DNA of 64,000 nt from Methylosinus sp. Ce-a6. GTDB taxonomy: Bacteria; Pseudomonadota; Alphaproteobacteria; Rhizobiales; Beijerinckiaceae. Made by a program: the position numbers and the translations under genes. Below, in pieces: positions 1-8,970 of this stretch. The stretch lies in NCBI RefSeq assembly GCF_009811655.1, contig NZ_BGJX01000020.1:1-64000 (forward strand), given 5' to 3'. Position 1 is the first letter of the stretch; every line of letters starts with the position of its first letter. The notes under the pieces were generated by a model that saw only the letters and a list, made by a program, of their open reading frames with translations, was not told the origin of the DNA and made no database searches.

Positions 1-47
1 GCCGTCGTCTCGGCCAGAGCCTCGAAGTCGCGTCCGCTCGCGTCCAT
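1..47 (-). CDS. 5' end of an unidentified protein, cut by the window edge
   Basis: An ATG on the minus strand at 47 opens a frame that stays open to the window edge (MDASGRDFEALAETTA). A GGGGGA tract 7-8 bases upstream is a plausible ribosome binding site. Only about 15 codons are visible, so no function can be given. Confidence 0.4.
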   Translation of the reverse strand, partial: MDASGRDFEALAETT

Positions 48-110
48 CGCAATCCCCCAAAGATCGAATCAGAGGATGCCGAGAGATTCAGCTCAGACGC
101 GTCTTGTCAC

Positions 111-329
111 CTATTTCTTCACCCGATCGCCCTGGAAGGTCGCCTGGCTCATATTGGCTTTTTCACGAATTTTCTTGATGGCGTCCGGAGAGAGCGGCTC
201 GGCCGGCGTCAAGCAGCCGATGTCGAAGCGGCGCATGGTCGCTTTGTCGATCGCGCCGACCGCATGCAGGTCCGCTGCGATCTCGTGAAGAGATCGAAGC
301 GCGTCGCTGCGGTGGCTGCGTCCAATCAT
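111..329 (-). pseudogene. Truncated HigA/YiaG-type antitoxin
   Basis: This 72-residue frame has the N-terminal half of antitoxins of the HigA/YiaG type: an IDKATMRRFD segment, then a PLSPDAIKKIREKANMSQATF stretch entering the helix-turn-helix. Family members usually continue with the second helix and a WERG-like motif to about 95-105 residues. Here the frame breaks right after the first helix and ends in the unrelated QGDRVKK. I infer a truncated antitoxin with incomplete DNA-binding domain. No convincing partner toxin is seen beside it, so this looks like the remnant of a toxin-antitoxin locus. Confidence 0.55.
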
Positions 330-395
330 GGCCTTTTCCCAGACTTCGGATTACGCGATGCTCATTTTTGTCGAATAAAATACGAATGGCGCTAG

Positions 396-668
396 CCGCT
401 CATTGAGGAGAATCACGCATCCGTCTTTGACAATCCAGGACTTGAGCGAGCCGTCGCCAAATTTCTTTTTATCGCGTCGAAAGACGAACCCGACTCAATC
501 GCAGGTATATATCGAGCGGCCGCGTTGGCTTTGTTAAAGGCGCCTCTCGACCCCGATTTACTTTTCGAGGCCGAAAAGAGGAAAAGCGTTGATGATCCTT
601 TATACAGTCAAAAAGTTCTTGAAGCTGCGCCGCTAGAAAACTTTTTTGCGGTCGACGATCAAGAATGA
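396..668 (+). pseudogene. Open frame of 90 codons without a normal start; possible gene remnant
   Basis: Between the antitoxin remnant and parC (330-672) I see no intact gene. This frame is open from just after a TAG at 393-395 to a TGA at 666-668, but has no ATG or GTG; the first start-like codons are ATT at 402 and TTG near 523. The translation looks protein-like, containing for instance ERAVAKFLFIASKDEPDSIA. The base composition is richer in A+T than the neighbours. It may be the 3' end of a decayed accessory gene that went with the antitoxin remnant. Function unknown. Confidence 0.25.
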
Positions 669-672
669 TGTC

Positions 673-2925
673 CTAACCGAACCGATTGCTCTTCGGAAAC
701 CCGCGCGGCGGCAGCCGCCCCGCCTCCGCCCGATGGGCGATCCATTCCTTCAGCTCCTGCTTGCCGACGGTGAAGACGCGGCCGGACGAATCGGTCCAGG
801 TGAGGCCATCGGCCAGCGCGAAGACCTTGGCGTCGGCGACGCCGCCGTCCTTGTAGCGCTGCAGACGCACGCCCTTGCCGCGCGCCATTTGCGGCGCCTC
901 GGCGAGCGGGAACACCAGGAGCTTCCGATTCTCGCCGATGATGGCGACATGGTCGCCCTCCGCCGGCGTGACGACTTTCAGTTTCGACGGCGGCTCGACA
1001 TTGAAGACCGCGCGGCCCTTGCGCGTCGTCGCGACGAGATCGTTCTGCGAGACGACGAAGCCGCGACCATCGTCGGCGACGAGCAGCAGCAGCGCGTCCG
1101 GCGTCTGCGGCAGAACCTTCACGATCGCCGCATCCTCGTCGATATCGGCCATCAAGCGGATCGGCTCGCCATAGCCGCGCCCGCCCGGCAGCTTGGCGGC
1201 GTCCAGCGTATAGGCCTTGCCATTGGAGGCGAGCGCCAGAACCTTGGACGTCGTCTGCGCGAAGAAGGCGGTGTCGAGCCCATCGTCGCCCTTGAACTGC
1301 AATTGCGTCAGATCGGCCACATGGCCTTTGAGCGCGCGTATCCAGCCCTTCTGCGTCACGACCACGGTGATCGGCTCGCGCTCGATCAGCGCCTCGGCGA
1401 GATCGATGTCGGTCGCCTCGGGCGCGTCCTCGAAAGTGGTGCGGCGCTCGGCGAGAACGGGATTGGCGTTGATCGTCTTCTTCAGCTCGCGAATCTGCGC
1501 GGTGATCGCCTTCCACTGCTTGCCCTCGTCGGCGAGCAGCGCCTCGACCTCTTTCCTCTCCTCGCCGAGCTTCGCATGTTCCTTGCGCAGCTCCATCTCT
1601 TCCAGCTTGCGCAGAGCGCGCAGGCGCGTGTCGAGAATATAGTCGACCTGCACATCGGTGAGCTCGAAAGCGGCTTTCAACGCCTGCTTTGGCTCGTCTT
1701 CCTCGCGGATGATGCGAATCACCTCGTCGAGATTGAGGAAGACGACGATCATGCCCTCGAGCACTTCGAGCCGGCGCACGATCTCCGCGAGACGATGGCG
1801 CGAGCGGCGCTCCAGCACCTCGCGGCGATGATCGAGCCATTGCCGCAGCGCCTCGTCCAGCGAGACGACGCGCGGCACGGCGCCGTCGACGAGCACATTC
1901 ATATTGACGGGGAAACGAACCTCGAGCTCGGAGAGCTTGAACAAAGTCTCCATCATCAGCGCCGGATCGACGGCGCGCGTGCGCGGCTCGATGACGATGC
2001 GCACATCCTCGGCGGATTCGTCGCGCACATCGCCGGCGAGCGGCGCCTTCTTCTCGACGACGAGCTCGGCGAGCTTCTCGATGAGGCGGGACTTCTGCAC
2101 GCCATAGGGAATTTCGGTGACGACGGCGACCCACTGCCCGCGCGCGCTCTCTTCCCTTTTCCAGCGCGCGCGCAGGCGGAAAGAGCCGCGCCCCGTGCGA
2201 TAGGTCTCGACGATCTGCGCGCGCGGATCGACGACGATGCCGCCGGTCGGAAAATCCGGCCCTTGCACGAAGGTGAGCAATTGCTCGGCGGTGGCGCTGC
2301 GATGCGAGATCAGATAGAGCGCCGCGTCGCAGAGCTCATTGAGATTATGCGGCGGAATGGAGGTCGCCATGCCGACGGCGATGCCCTGCGCGCCATTGGC
2401 GAGCAGATTGGGGAAGGCGGCCGGCAGCACCACCGGCTCCTGCTCCTCGCCCGAATAATTCGGGCGGAAGTCGATGGCGTCCTCGTTTATGCCCTCGAGC
2501 AGCAGACGCGCGACCGCGGTCATGCGCGCTTCGGTGTAGCGATAGGCGGCGGCCGCGTCGCCGTCGACATTGCCGAAATTGCCCTGCCCGTCGACGAGCG
2601 GATAGCGCGAGGAGAAATCCTGCGCGAGCCGCACCAGCGCGTCATAGATCGCCTGATCGCCATGCGGATGGAAGGAGCCCATCACATCGCCGACGATCTT
2701 CGCGCATTTCTTGAACGGCGTGTTGGGGTCGAGGCGCAGTATCTGCATTCCGTAGAGAATGCGCCGATGCACGGGTTTCAGCCCGTCGCGCGCGTCCGGC
2801 AGCGCGCGTCCGGTGATCGTCGAGAGCGCGTAAGTGAGATAGCGCTCCTCGAGCGCGGCGCGCAATTCGACGGGCACCGCATCCCCGCCGCCTCCTCCTT
2901 CCGCCGTCGTTCCGCTCTTCGCCAT
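673..2925 (-). CDS. parC: DNA topoisomerase IV subunit A (ParC)
   Basis: This 750-residue protein is the breakage-reunion subunit of topoisomerase IV, which with ParE unlinks sister chromosomes. The N-terminal GyrA/ParC domain (about 25-460) includes [14 protein letters not shown] and [10 protein letters not shown]. The catalytic tyrosine is Tyr130 in YRYTEAR. The residues matching the quinolone-determining Ser80 and Glu84 of E. coli ParC are Gln91 and Asp95, as is usual in alphaproteobacterial ParC. A coiled-coil tower (about 400-490) and the C-terminal beta-pinwheel region follow. Length fits ParC, shorter than GyrA. It starts at ATG 2925 after a glycine-rich leader. It stands alone, reading away from the origin. 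Confidence 0.97.
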   Translation of the reverse strand: MAKSGTTAEGGGGGDAVPVELRAALEERYLTYALSTITGRALPDARDGLKPVHRRILYGMQILRLDPNTPFKKCAKIVGDVMGSFHPHGDQAIYDALVRLAQDFSSRYPLVDGQGNFGNVDGDAAAAYRYTEARMTAVARLLLEGINEDAIDFRPNYSGEEQEPVVLPAAFPNLLANGAQGIAVGMATSIPPHNLNELCDAALYLISHRSATAEQLLTFVQGPDFPTGGIVVDPRAQIVETYRTGRGSFRLRARWKREESARGQWVAVVTEIPYGVQKSRLIEKLAELVVEKKAPLAGDVRDESAEDVRIVIEPRTRAVDPALMMETLFKLSELEVRFPVNMNVLVDGAVPRVVSLDEALRQWLDHRREVLERRSRHRLAEIVRRLEVLEGMIVVFLNLDEVIRIIREEDEPKQALKAAFELTDVQVDYILDTRLRALRKLEEMELRKEHAKLGEERKEVEALLADEGKQWKAITAQIRELKKTINANPVLAERRTTFEDAPEATDIDLAEALIEREPITVVVTQKGWIRALKGHVADLTQLQFKGDDGLDTAFFAQTTSKVLALASNGKAYTLDAAKLPGGRGYGEPIRLMADIDEDAAIVKVLPQTPDALLLLVADDGRGFVVSQNDLVATTRKGRAVFNVEPPSKLKVVTPAEGDHVAIIGENRKLLVFPLAEAPQMARGKGVRLQRYKDGGVADAKVFALADGLTWTDSSGRVFTVGKQELKEWIAHRAEAGRLPPRGFPKSNRFG

Positions 2926-3075
2926 ATCGCCCGATCCCGCCCTTTCGGCGTTTGCCGCGCGTGTTTATATCCCGCCGTGACTGAGGCGTGAACCATTGCC
3001 GTCCCGCGGCGCATCCACTAAGACAGCCGAGCTTTCGGCGTATTGTCGCTTCGCCGTTCTTTCGAGCCGCCCCCC

Positions 3076-3318
3076 ATGAAAAAGCCCCTGCTGTTCGCAT
3101 TCGCCCTCGGCGCCGCTTTGGCGTCGGCCAGCGCCCGATCGAAGGCTGTCGAATTCTCGCTGCTCGACTGGCTTCCCTTTTTTCATGAGGATGCGGCGGA
3201 GAAAAAGGACACGCGCCGCGCCCGCTCGCCGCAGGCGCTGTGCAAGGAGGTCGAAGTGCCGCTCGACGAGGGCTATGGCGTCACCCGCCGCGAGCGGCGC
3301 GTCGTCTGCGACGAATGA
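3076..3318 (+). CDS. Small exported conserved hypothetical protein
   Basis: The protein has 80 residues. It starts MKKPLLFAFALGAALASASA, a clear Sec signal peptide with likely cleavage near residue 20. The mature part is short and polar and ends in CKEVEVPLDEGYGVTRRERR, a C-terminal pattern I associate with small Rhizobiales periplasmic proteins of unknown role. An earlier in-frame ATG at 3043 would put eleven extra residues before the signal peptide, so ATG 3076 is preferred. The two cysteines could form a disulfide. It lies between parC and recO, convergent with recO. Confidence 0.6.
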   Translation: MKKPLLFAFALGAALASASARSKAVEFSLLDWLPFFHEDAAEKKDTRRARSPQALCKEVEVPLDEGYGVTRRERRVVCDE

Positions 3319-3356
3319 TGTCGGTCGAGCGAGCCTGAAGGCTCGCATCAAAAGGC

Positions 3357-4076
3357 CTATGACGCCGCCGCCGCGGCCACATAGAGCGCGCGCGCCTGCG
3401 GCGCAGCGAGACCGCGCGGGCCGAAGACGTCGCGCTCCAGAAAATGTCCCGTCAGGCGGAAGGCCGCCGCCAGCTCGCCCGCATCCGCCCCGGCCGGCGC
3501 CGGCTGTCGTAGAAATTCGGGAAAAGGCAGCAGCCTGTCGCGCCAGGGCGCGCCGGCCGAGCGGGCCACGGCGCGGCCCGTTTTGGGCGACACATAGGCG
3601 AGATCGGCCGTCTCCCCGGTGAGCGCGCAGCGCTCGAGATCGAGACCGAAGCCCAGCGCGGCGAGCAGCGCCAGCTCGAAGCGCGCCATCAGCGCGGGGG
3701 CGAGCTCGAGCGAATCGAGCCGATCGGCGATCACCTCCGCCATATCGAGCAAATCGCCATGCGGATCGCGCTCGGGCAGAAGCCGCAGCAGCGCGCAGAG
3801 ATGGCCGACGCCATGCAGGGCGAAGGCGCGGTCGATGAGCCGCGCCGCGCGCGCGCGCAGAGGCTCCACGGCGAAGGCGCCGAGATGCTGCTCGAGCCGC
3901 GCCCGCCACAGCGCCTCGACGCTATTGCCGGGCTGAAGCACGGAGCGCAGCGCGCGGCCGGCGCCGCCGCGCACGAGGCCGAGATGGCGGCCATGCGCGC
4001 GCGTCATCAGCTCCAATATGACCGCCGACTCGCCGTGGCGCTTGACGCCGATGACGAGCCCTTCGTCCCGCCACTC
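3357..4076 (-). CDS. recO: DNA repair protein RecO
   Basis: RecO loads RecA at single-strand gaps in the RecFOR pathway. The N-terminal OB-fold begins MEWRDEGLVIGVKRHGES, followed by the helical C-terminal domain with FELALLAALGFGLDLERCALTG. An upstream ATG at 4091 would add MTGQM. The internal ATG at 4076 matches the usual family start and has a GGGG just upstream. A copy of dispersed repeat R1 begins only about 20 bases before this start, so the native promoter or leader has probably been replaced by the repeat. Confidence 0.93.
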   Translation of the reverse strand, partial: EWRDEGLVIGVKRHGESAVILELMTRAHGRHLGLVRGGAGRALRSVLQPGNSVEALWRARLEQHLGAFAVEPLRARAARLIDRAFALHGVGHLCALLRLLPERDPHGDLLDMAEVIADRLDSLELAPALMARFELALLAALGFGLDLERCALTGETADLAYVSPKTGRAVARSAGAPWRDRLLPFPEFLRQPAPAGADAGELAAAFRLTGHFLERDVFGPRGLAAPQARALYVAAAAAS

Positions 4077-4096
4077 CATCTGCCCCGTCATATCTG

Positions 4097-4163
4097 GAGC
4101 GTTTCCAGCCGAAGTGGACGCCGGTTCGGCGTTGGAAACGCGTCAAAACAAAAGACTCTAGAG
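4097..4163 (+). repeat. Dispersed repeat R1, copy a (first hairpin plus tail)
   Basis: This copy has the first R1 hairpin: outer stem GCGTTTCCA/TGGAAACGC and inner stem GCCGAA/TTCGGC. It then has the GTCAAAACAAAA linker and only the last bases (AGACTCTAGAG) of the second hairpin. The TAG inside CTCTAGAG is the stop codon of the DUF1737 gene on the other strand. Confidence 0.85.
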
Positions 4164-4388
4164 GTCGGACAGATTCACGTCCGGCGTATAATTGAAATCG
4201 TAGACGTCCTTGGTGATCGCCTGGCCGCAGATCACCCGCCCCTTGGTCGCGTCGAAGGTGAGCGTGGGCGAGCCGTAGAGCGACCAGCCCTGGCTCAGCG
4301 CCTCGGTCACGCGCTTGCAGAACTCCGCATCGTCGGGCCCCGTCAAATAGCGAAAAACGGTCGATCTCTTGCCTCGCGTGGTGGACAT
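4158..4388 (-). CDS. DUF1737 domain protein
   Basis: This 76-residue cytosolic protein matches the DUF1737 family: YLTGPDDAEFCKRVTEALSQ, GWSLYGSPTLTFD and GRVICGQAI. The family is small, widespread in proteobacteria and of unknown function. The gene's stop codon and last bases lie in dispersed repeat R1 copy a, so the native 3' end may have been altered by the repeat; the last residues (DVNLSDL) may be new. No signal peptide or membrane segment. Confidence 0.85.
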   Translation of the reverse strand: MSTTRGKRSTVFRYLTGPDDAEFCKRVTEALSQGWSLYGSPTLTFDATKGRVICGQAITKDVYDFNYTPDVNLSDL

Positions 4389-4486
4389 TTCGGCTCCTCG
4401 ATGGTTTTGCGGCCGGCCGCGGCCGCGCTCCCGCTCTCATTCTTCTCGCCGGCGGCAGGGCGCAAGGATTTTCTGCAAACCGCGGG

Positions 4487-4762
4487 TCAACGCCGCCCGG
4501 CGCTGAAGAGGCGCAGCACGAACCAGATCGGCACCACTATGGCCGCGCCGGTGATCACATAGGAGATGACCGTGTGGACCGCCCCGAAGCCGAGCGAGGA
4601 AATGCGGTCGATGAAGCGCCGCGCGCCATGCACCAGATCCATGGGCTCGATCTCGAGCCACATCAGCAGCGCGCCGACGACGAGCGACACGAACAGCAGC
4701 TTGACGAGCACCTGCAGCGGCGACCCGCCGAGAAAATCCTGGAGTCGACTATTGGAGGCCAT
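4487..4762 (-). CDS. Small membrane protein, DUF6460-like
   Basis: The protein has 91 residues with two hydrophobic segments, about 17-38 and 62-86, joined by a polar loop containing HGARRFIDRISSLGFGAVHT. This architecture and the MEIEPMDLV-like link resemble the DUF6460 family of small Rhizobiales inner-membrane proteins. Function is unknown. Nothing in the context assigns a role. The family name is from memory of its pattern and is less certain than the membrane prediction. Confidence 0.7.
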   Translation of the reverse strand: MASNSRLQDFLGGSPLQVLVKLLFVSLVVGALLMWLEIEPMDLVHGARRFIDRISSLGFGAVHTVISYVITGAAIVVPIWFVLRLFSAGRR

Positions 4763-4824
4763 GCGCGTCCTTCGCTCTCTGTTGTGCTCTCACGACTTTC
4801 CGCGTGATCGCTTCCCGGGCGGGA

Positions 4825-4909
4825 CCGTCATCGCGAGGAGCGGAAGCGACGAAGCGATCCAGGAGCCGCGCCACGGCCCTGGATCGCTTCGCTTCGCTCG
4901 CGATGACGG
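4825..4909. repeat. Palindromic intergenic repeat CCGTCAT...ATGACGG, copy 1
   Basis: An 85-base imperfect inverted repeat with ends CCGTCATCGCGAG and CTCGCGATGACGG and an inner GATCCAG/CTGGATC pair. Repeats of this pattern are scattered in many alphaproteobacterial genomes. A second copy is at 47580-47664 and a reduced one at 16599-16628. Confidence 0.85.
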
Positions 4910-4956
4910 CCGGGGCGGCGGTCGTCCCGGCCTGCGAAGCAACGCGAAAAATCCTG

Positions 4957-5382
4957 TCAGAGGCTCTCGCCTTTCGGCGCCTCCTCACGGAAGAGCTTCA
5001 TCATGCGTCGGAAGAATCTTTCGGTAAAGGAGAGCGCGCGCTCGAACTCCTCCTCCCCGGGCAGGCCCTTGCGCGGCGCGGCCTCGGGAGCGGCGCCGGG
5101 GAGCCTGGCGCGCAATTGCGCGTTCTCTCGGGAAAGGCGATCTATCTCCGCCTGCAGCGCCTCGCGCTCCTCGGCGGCGACGCGGCAAACGGAAAGCCCG
5201 CCCTCGACCGTGCAGAAGGACACCGCGCCGGTCTGCTTGTCGAGCCGTAGCAAGCCGCCCTCGGCCGGGCTCATGGCGAATCGTCCGGCCTCGCTCTGGG
5301 AGGAGTCGGCGGCGGGCGCTTCGGCCCGCGCCACGCCCGAGACGAGGACGATAGCGAAAAAAGTGAGGGAGGTGACGCGCAT
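4957..5382 (-). CDS. Exported protein with a short coiled coil, unknown function
   Basis: The protein has 141 residues. The first 20 (MRVTSLTFFAIVLVSGVARA) form a Sec signal peptide. A central block GRFAMSPAEGGLLRLDKQTG with two cysteines further on (SFCTVEGGLSVCRV) resembles a beta-rich conserved region found in exported Rhizobiales proteins. A coiled coil follows at about 70-95 (EEREALQAEIDRLSRENAQL), then a basic, phenylalanine-rich tail. Probably periplasmic and possibly oligomeric. I cannot assign a function. Confidence 0.65.
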   Translation of the reverse strand: MRVTSLTFFAIVLVSGVARAEAPAADSSQSEAGRFAMSPAEGGLLRLDKQTGAVSFCTVEGGLSVCRVAAEEREALQAEIDRLSRENAQLRARLPGAAPEAAPRKGLPGEEEFERALSFTERFFRRMMKLFREEAPKGESL

Positions 5383-5519
5383 CGGCTCCGACCGGGTTCA
5401 GGAGGCCGCCCCTCGAGGCCCCGCTCCGATGTGGCGAGCGGGGCCGCGCGCGTCAATAGGGGCGTCTTTTCGGCGAAGAACGCGTCCTTCAAGCTCGCAT
5501 CCAGACGCCGAAAGACATT

Positions 5520-6479
5520 TCACTGCGCGTTCTTCATCGCGGAGGGGAGCATCACCGGATCGTCCTCGATCAGCTTCTCGATGCCGCGATCGTCGATCGG
5601 CTTCGCCGCCGCCGATACGACCGGCTGCGCCTTCAGGCCGGTCGTGTCGGCGAGCCATTCGCGCCATTGCTGATGGCTGCCGTTGAACGCATTCTGGTCC
5701 ACGGCGACGGAAATGCCGGGCACGCGTCCGTCGGAGCGATATTGCCAGAAGGTCCATTTGCGGTCGCCATAGCGCACGGCCGGATGATATTTCGTCGAGC
5801 GCACCCAGATCGGATAGTCCGACAAGGCGCCCGAATGCAGGATCGCCTGATAGAAATCGACCGAGCTGTAGATGATCGGCTTCTTGCCGTAGTGGCGCTC
5901 CAAATCCTCGAGCATCACGCGCATGTCGCGCAGCACCTCGTCGCGATAGAGCGTGCGCTTGCAGGTCCGCGAGGTCGGCGTCGCCTCGACGTCGATCACC
6001 GGCGGCAGCGCGTCCGGCTCCGCCGGCACGACGGATTTGAAGAATCCCGTCTCCTCGTGCGGCGGCCGGCACCAATAGACGAAATGATAGGCTCCGCGCG
6101 GAATTCCGGCCGCCTTGGCGGCCGCCCAGTTGCGCTGGAATTTGGAGTCGAGCGCGTCGCCGCCTTCCGTCGCCTTGATGAAGGCGAAGGCGACGCCCGA
6201 CTCCTTCACCGCCTGCCAGTCGATGTCGCCCTGATATTTGGAGACGTCGACGCCATGCACGGAGAATTCGGCGCTGCGCGTCGCCGGATAGGCGTGGAGC
6301 TGCGATTCCGGCACCGCATAGGCGAGATAGCTCGGGTCCTTGCGCGCATTGACGAGCGGCGCGCTGGTGGAGAAGCGCGGGCGCCCGCGATAGGTCGGGT
6401 CGACGCCGCTGCCGCAGCCGGCGAGGGCCGTTGAGAGGAGGACGGCGGCCGCGGCCGCGAAAATCTCGTTCGATCGCAT
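5520..6479 (-). CDS. GH25-family lysozyme lipoprotein
   Basis: This 319-residue protein has a lipoprotein signal (LSTALAGC, lipid-modified Cys22) and a glycoside hydrolase 25 domain (about 75-265). GH25 enzymes cut the N-acetylmuramic acid to N-acetylglucosamine bond of peptidoglycan. Visible family landmarks are GVDVSKYQGDIDW (Asp78), FIKATEGGD, GAYHF and PVIDVEA (Asp163, Glu165; the likely catalytic pair). A tail of about 50 residues of low complexity follows. Anchoring to a membrane suggests cell-wall remodelling and not phage lysis. It reads convergently with nothing nearby and is separated from mgtE by about 80 bases. Confidence 0.9.
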   Translation of the reverse strand: MRSNEIFAAAAAVLLSTALAGCGSGVDPTYRGRPRFSTSAPLVNARKDPSYLAYAVPESQLHAYPATRSAEFSVHGVDVSKYQGDIDWQAVKESGVAFAFIKATEGGDALDSKFQRNWAAAKAAGIPRGAYHFVYWCRPPHEETGFFKSVVPAEPDALPPVIDVEATPTSRTCKRTLYRDEVLRDMRVMLEDLERHYGKKPIIYSSVDFYQAILHSGALSDYPIWVRSTKYHPAVRYGDRKWTFWQYRSDGRVPGISVAVDQNAFNGSHQQWREWLADTTGLKAQPVVSAAAKPIDDRGIEKLIEDDPVMLPSAMKNAQ

Positions 6480-6557
6480 TGCGCGAAAATATCCCGCAAG
6501 CCGGTAACGAAGCGTTAAACCGCGCCCCGAGCGATTCGCCGCGGGGCGACGCGCGAT

Positions 6558-7970
6558 TCACGCCAAGTGGAACCATAATGTGGCTATGCCTAGAAAGGAA
6601 CCATAGCCGACGACGTCCGTGACGGTGGTGACGAAGGCGCTCGAAGAGACGGCCGGATCGACCTCCCAGCGATCGAGCAGCATGGGCACGAGAATGCCGC
6701 CCAGCGCGCCCGCGGCGAGATTGGTGAACATGGCCAGCGCCATCACCGGGCCGAGCCCGACATTCTGGAACCAATTGGCCGCGACGAGCCCGGTGATCAG
6801 CCCGAATGCCGCGCCGTTCAACGCGCCTGTCGCCAGCTCGCGCAGGATGATGCGCATCGCGTTGGAGCGCGAGAGCTCGCGCGTCGCCAGCGCCCGCACC
6901 GTCACCGTCATCGTCTGCGTCGCCGAATTGCCGCCTTGGCTCGCCACGATCGGCGCGAGCACGGCGAGCGCCACCATCTGTTGAAGCTGAGATTCGAACG
7001 CCTTCAGCACGCTCGCCGAGATGAAGGCGGTGCCGAGATTGATGAACAGCCAGAGGAAACGGCTCCGGACGATCCACCAGAAGCTGTCGGTGAGCTCTTC
7101 GTGCGGATTGACGCCGCCGAGCGCCTTGATCTCCTCGGAGGCCGCCTCCTGAATGACGTCGACGACGTCGTCGATGGTGATGACGCCGACGAGCCGCTCC
7201 GCCTCGTCGACGACCGGCACGGAAACGAGATTGTATCGCTCGAAGAGCCGCGCCACCTCTTCCGTGTCCTCGCCGAATTCCACGCGGCGGCGGTCCGCCT
7301 GCATGATCTCCTCGACGCGCGTCTTGGGATGGGCGCGCACCAGCGCGTCCAGAAAGACGGTGCCGAGCAGCCGATAGGCGGGATCGACGACGAAGACCTC
7401 GAAGAAATTGTCCGGCAGCTCGTCCGGCTCCGTCGCGCGGAAGAAATCCAGCACCTCGCCCGCCAACCAGAAGGGCGGCACGGCGATGAGCGTCGTCTGC
7501 ATCAGGCGCCCGGCCGTGCCCTCGGCGGCCTCCAGCGAGCGGCGCAGCACGATGCGCTCCTGCGCCGGCAGCGCCTCGAGGACTTGCGCCTGCTCCTTGG
7601 GCTCCAGCGTCTCCAGAATGGCGACGGCGTCGTCGCTCTCGAGCTCGCGCATCGCCTCGGCGAGCGTCTCGACCGGCAGCTCCTCGAGAATGTCCTCGCG
7701 CGTCGACTCGCCGACCTCGGTGAGGGCGGCGAAATCGAACTCGTCGCCCATCAGCTCGACGAGGCGCGGGCGCTCCTCATGCTCGAGCAATTCGATGAGC
7801 GCGCCGAGATCGGCCTCATGCAGCGGACCGACGAGCTCCTTGACATGTCCGGAGTCGCCCTCGGCGATGGCCTCTTCCACCGCGGCGACGAAATCGGCGC
7901 GCGGCTCGCCGGTCTCTTCGTCGCGAAAATTTCCTTCCGCAGGCGCCGATTTTTCATGGTCTTGCGACAT
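6558..7970 (-). CDS. mgtE: Magnesium transporter MgtE
   Basis: The protein (470 residues) has the three MgtE parts: an acidic N-terminal superhelical domain (about 30-155, with ILEELPVETLAEAMRELESDDAV), tandem CBS domains (about 160-290, with VPVVDEAERLVGVITIDDVVDV), and a five-helix membrane domain (about 300-470, with PIVASQGGNSATQTM, the conserved pore signature). MgtE is a Mg2+-gated Mg2+ channel of the inner membrane. The frame is open further upstream, but ATG 7970 (MSQDHEKSAP) is the natural start. It is divergent from the polysaccharide deacetylase gene across about 95 bases. Confidence 0.95.
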   Translation of the reverse strand: MSQDHEKSAPAEGNFRDEETGEPRADFVAAVEEAIAEGDSGHVKELVGPLHEADLGALIELLEHEERPRLVELMGDEFDFAALTEVGESTREDILEELPVETLAEAMRELESDDAVAILETLEPKEQAQVLEALPAQERIVLRRSLEAAEGTAGRLMQTTLIAVPPFWLAGEVLDFFRATEPDELPDNFFEVFVVDPAYRLLGTVFLDALVRAHPKTRVEEIMQADRRRVEFGEDTEEVARLFERYNLVSVPVVDEAERLVGVITIDDVVDVIQEAASEEIKALGGVNPHEELTDSFWWIVRSRFLWLFINLGTAFISASVLKAFESQLQQMVALAVLAPIVASQGGNSATQTMTVTVRALATRELSRSNAMRIILRELATGALNGAAFGLITGLVAANWFQNVGLGPVMALAMFTNLAAGALGGILVPMLLDRWEVDPAVSSSAFVTTVTDVVGYGSFLGIATLWFHLA

Positions 7971-8064
7971 ATGGGGCCCTGAACGATGCGCGAGGGTTCC
8001 GCCCGGCCGGCGAGACCGGGAGCAGGGCTCCCATAACCCGCCGCGCCGGGAAAGCAAACCGTCG

Positions 8065-8955
8065 ATGCGCCTACTCTCCCCTCTCTTTTGCTCTTTCGCC
8101 GCCCTGCTCGCGATCATTCCGGCCGCGAGCGCCGCCGAGTGCGGCCCGCAGGCGCTCGGCGTCTCGCGCATCGTCCAGATCGACGGCGGCGAGAGGCTCG
8201 CCCTCGGCCTGCAGACCTATCCGCGCACGCTGGCGCTCGCGGATCGCGAGCTGGTCCTCACCTTCGACGACGGCCCCGCCCATGGCGCGACCGAACGGGT
8301 GCTGGAGGCGCTGAAGGCGGAATGCGCGCGGGCGACCTTCTTTCTCGTCGGCTCCCATGCCGCCGAAGCGCCGGCGCTGGTTCGGCGCATCGTCGCCGAG
8401 GGGCACAACGCCGGCCATCATTCCTACAGCCATCCGGCGCGCACGCTGCGGCTGATGAGCGAGAGCGCGGCCAGAGCCGACATCGAGAAAGGCTTCGCCG
8501 CCGTCGATTCCGCGGCGGGCCTCGAAGGCCGGCATCCGCATTTTCCCTTCTTCCGATTTCCCGGTTTCGCCGACACGCCGGAGCTCGTGCGCTGGCTGGA
8601 GGACAAGGGCGTCACTGTGTTCGGCGCCGATCTCTGGGCCTCCGATTGGCAGGAGATGACGCCGCGCGCCGAGCTCGATCTCGTCCTGTCGCGGCTCGAG
8701 GCGGCGGGCAAGGGAATCGTGCTGTTCCACGATCCGCGCCCCTCCACGGCGGCGATGATGCCGGAGTTTCTGCGGGAGCTCAAAACGCGCGGCTTCCGCC
8801 TCGTTCACCTCGTCCCGGGCGCGGGGCCGACGCCGATCGTCCACGCCAAGCCCGGCTGGACCTCGGCGACCGAGGCGATCATCGCCAAGACGCTCGGCCC
8901 CAAAGGGCTGCGCAGCGAGCCGCAGGAGGAAGGCCGCGGGGTGAAATCGCAGTGA
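8065..8955 (+). CDS. Exported polysaccharide deacetylase (NodB-fold)
   Basis: A 296-residue protein with a signal peptide (MRLLSPLFCSFAALLAIIPA, cleaved near ASA-AE) and a carbohydrate esterase 4 domain at about 62-240. Motif 1 is LTFDDGPAHG with Asp68/Asp69. Motif 2 is HHSYSHP, whose histidines (119 and 123) would hold the metal. FRFPGF and GADLWASDW follow, then a late VLFHDPRP histidine. Such enzymes remove acetyl groups from peptidoglycan, chitin-like or exopolysaccharide sugars in the periplasm. The substrate cannot be told from sequence. ATG 8065 is chosen because the signal peptide begins there. Confidence 0.9.
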   Translation: MRLLSPLFCSFAALLAIIPAASAAECGPQALGVSRIVQIDGGERLALGLQTYPRTLALADRELVLTFDDGPAHGATERVLEALKAECARATFFLVGSHAAEAPALVRRIVAEGHNAGHHSYSHPARTLRLMSESAARADIEKGFAAVDSAAGLEGRHPHFPFFRFPGFADTPELVRWLEDKGVTVFGADLWASDWQEMTPRAELDLVLSRLEAAGKGIVLFHDPRPSTAAMMPEFLRELKTRGFRLVHLVPGAGPTPIVHAKPGWTSATEAIIAKTLGPKGLRSEPQEEGRGVKSQ

Positions 8956-8970
8956 GATGCAGGGCCGCGC

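Noticed and set aside
353..490. A minus-strand frame of about 45 codons ending at 353 as a RelE-type toxin
   Set aside because: The fragment (KKFGDGSLKSWIVKDG and on) does not show RelE/HigB motifs, and the opposite strand is equally open.
646..2991. A 781-codon open frame opposite parC
   Set aside because: It is a GC-rich shadow: the translation is arginine- and leucine-rich with no family pattern, and the minus strand encodes an unmistakable ParC.
7408..8064. Upstream extension of the polysaccharide deacetylase frame
   Set aside because: The extra part overlaps mgtE on the other strand and lies before a clear signal peptide starting at 8065.
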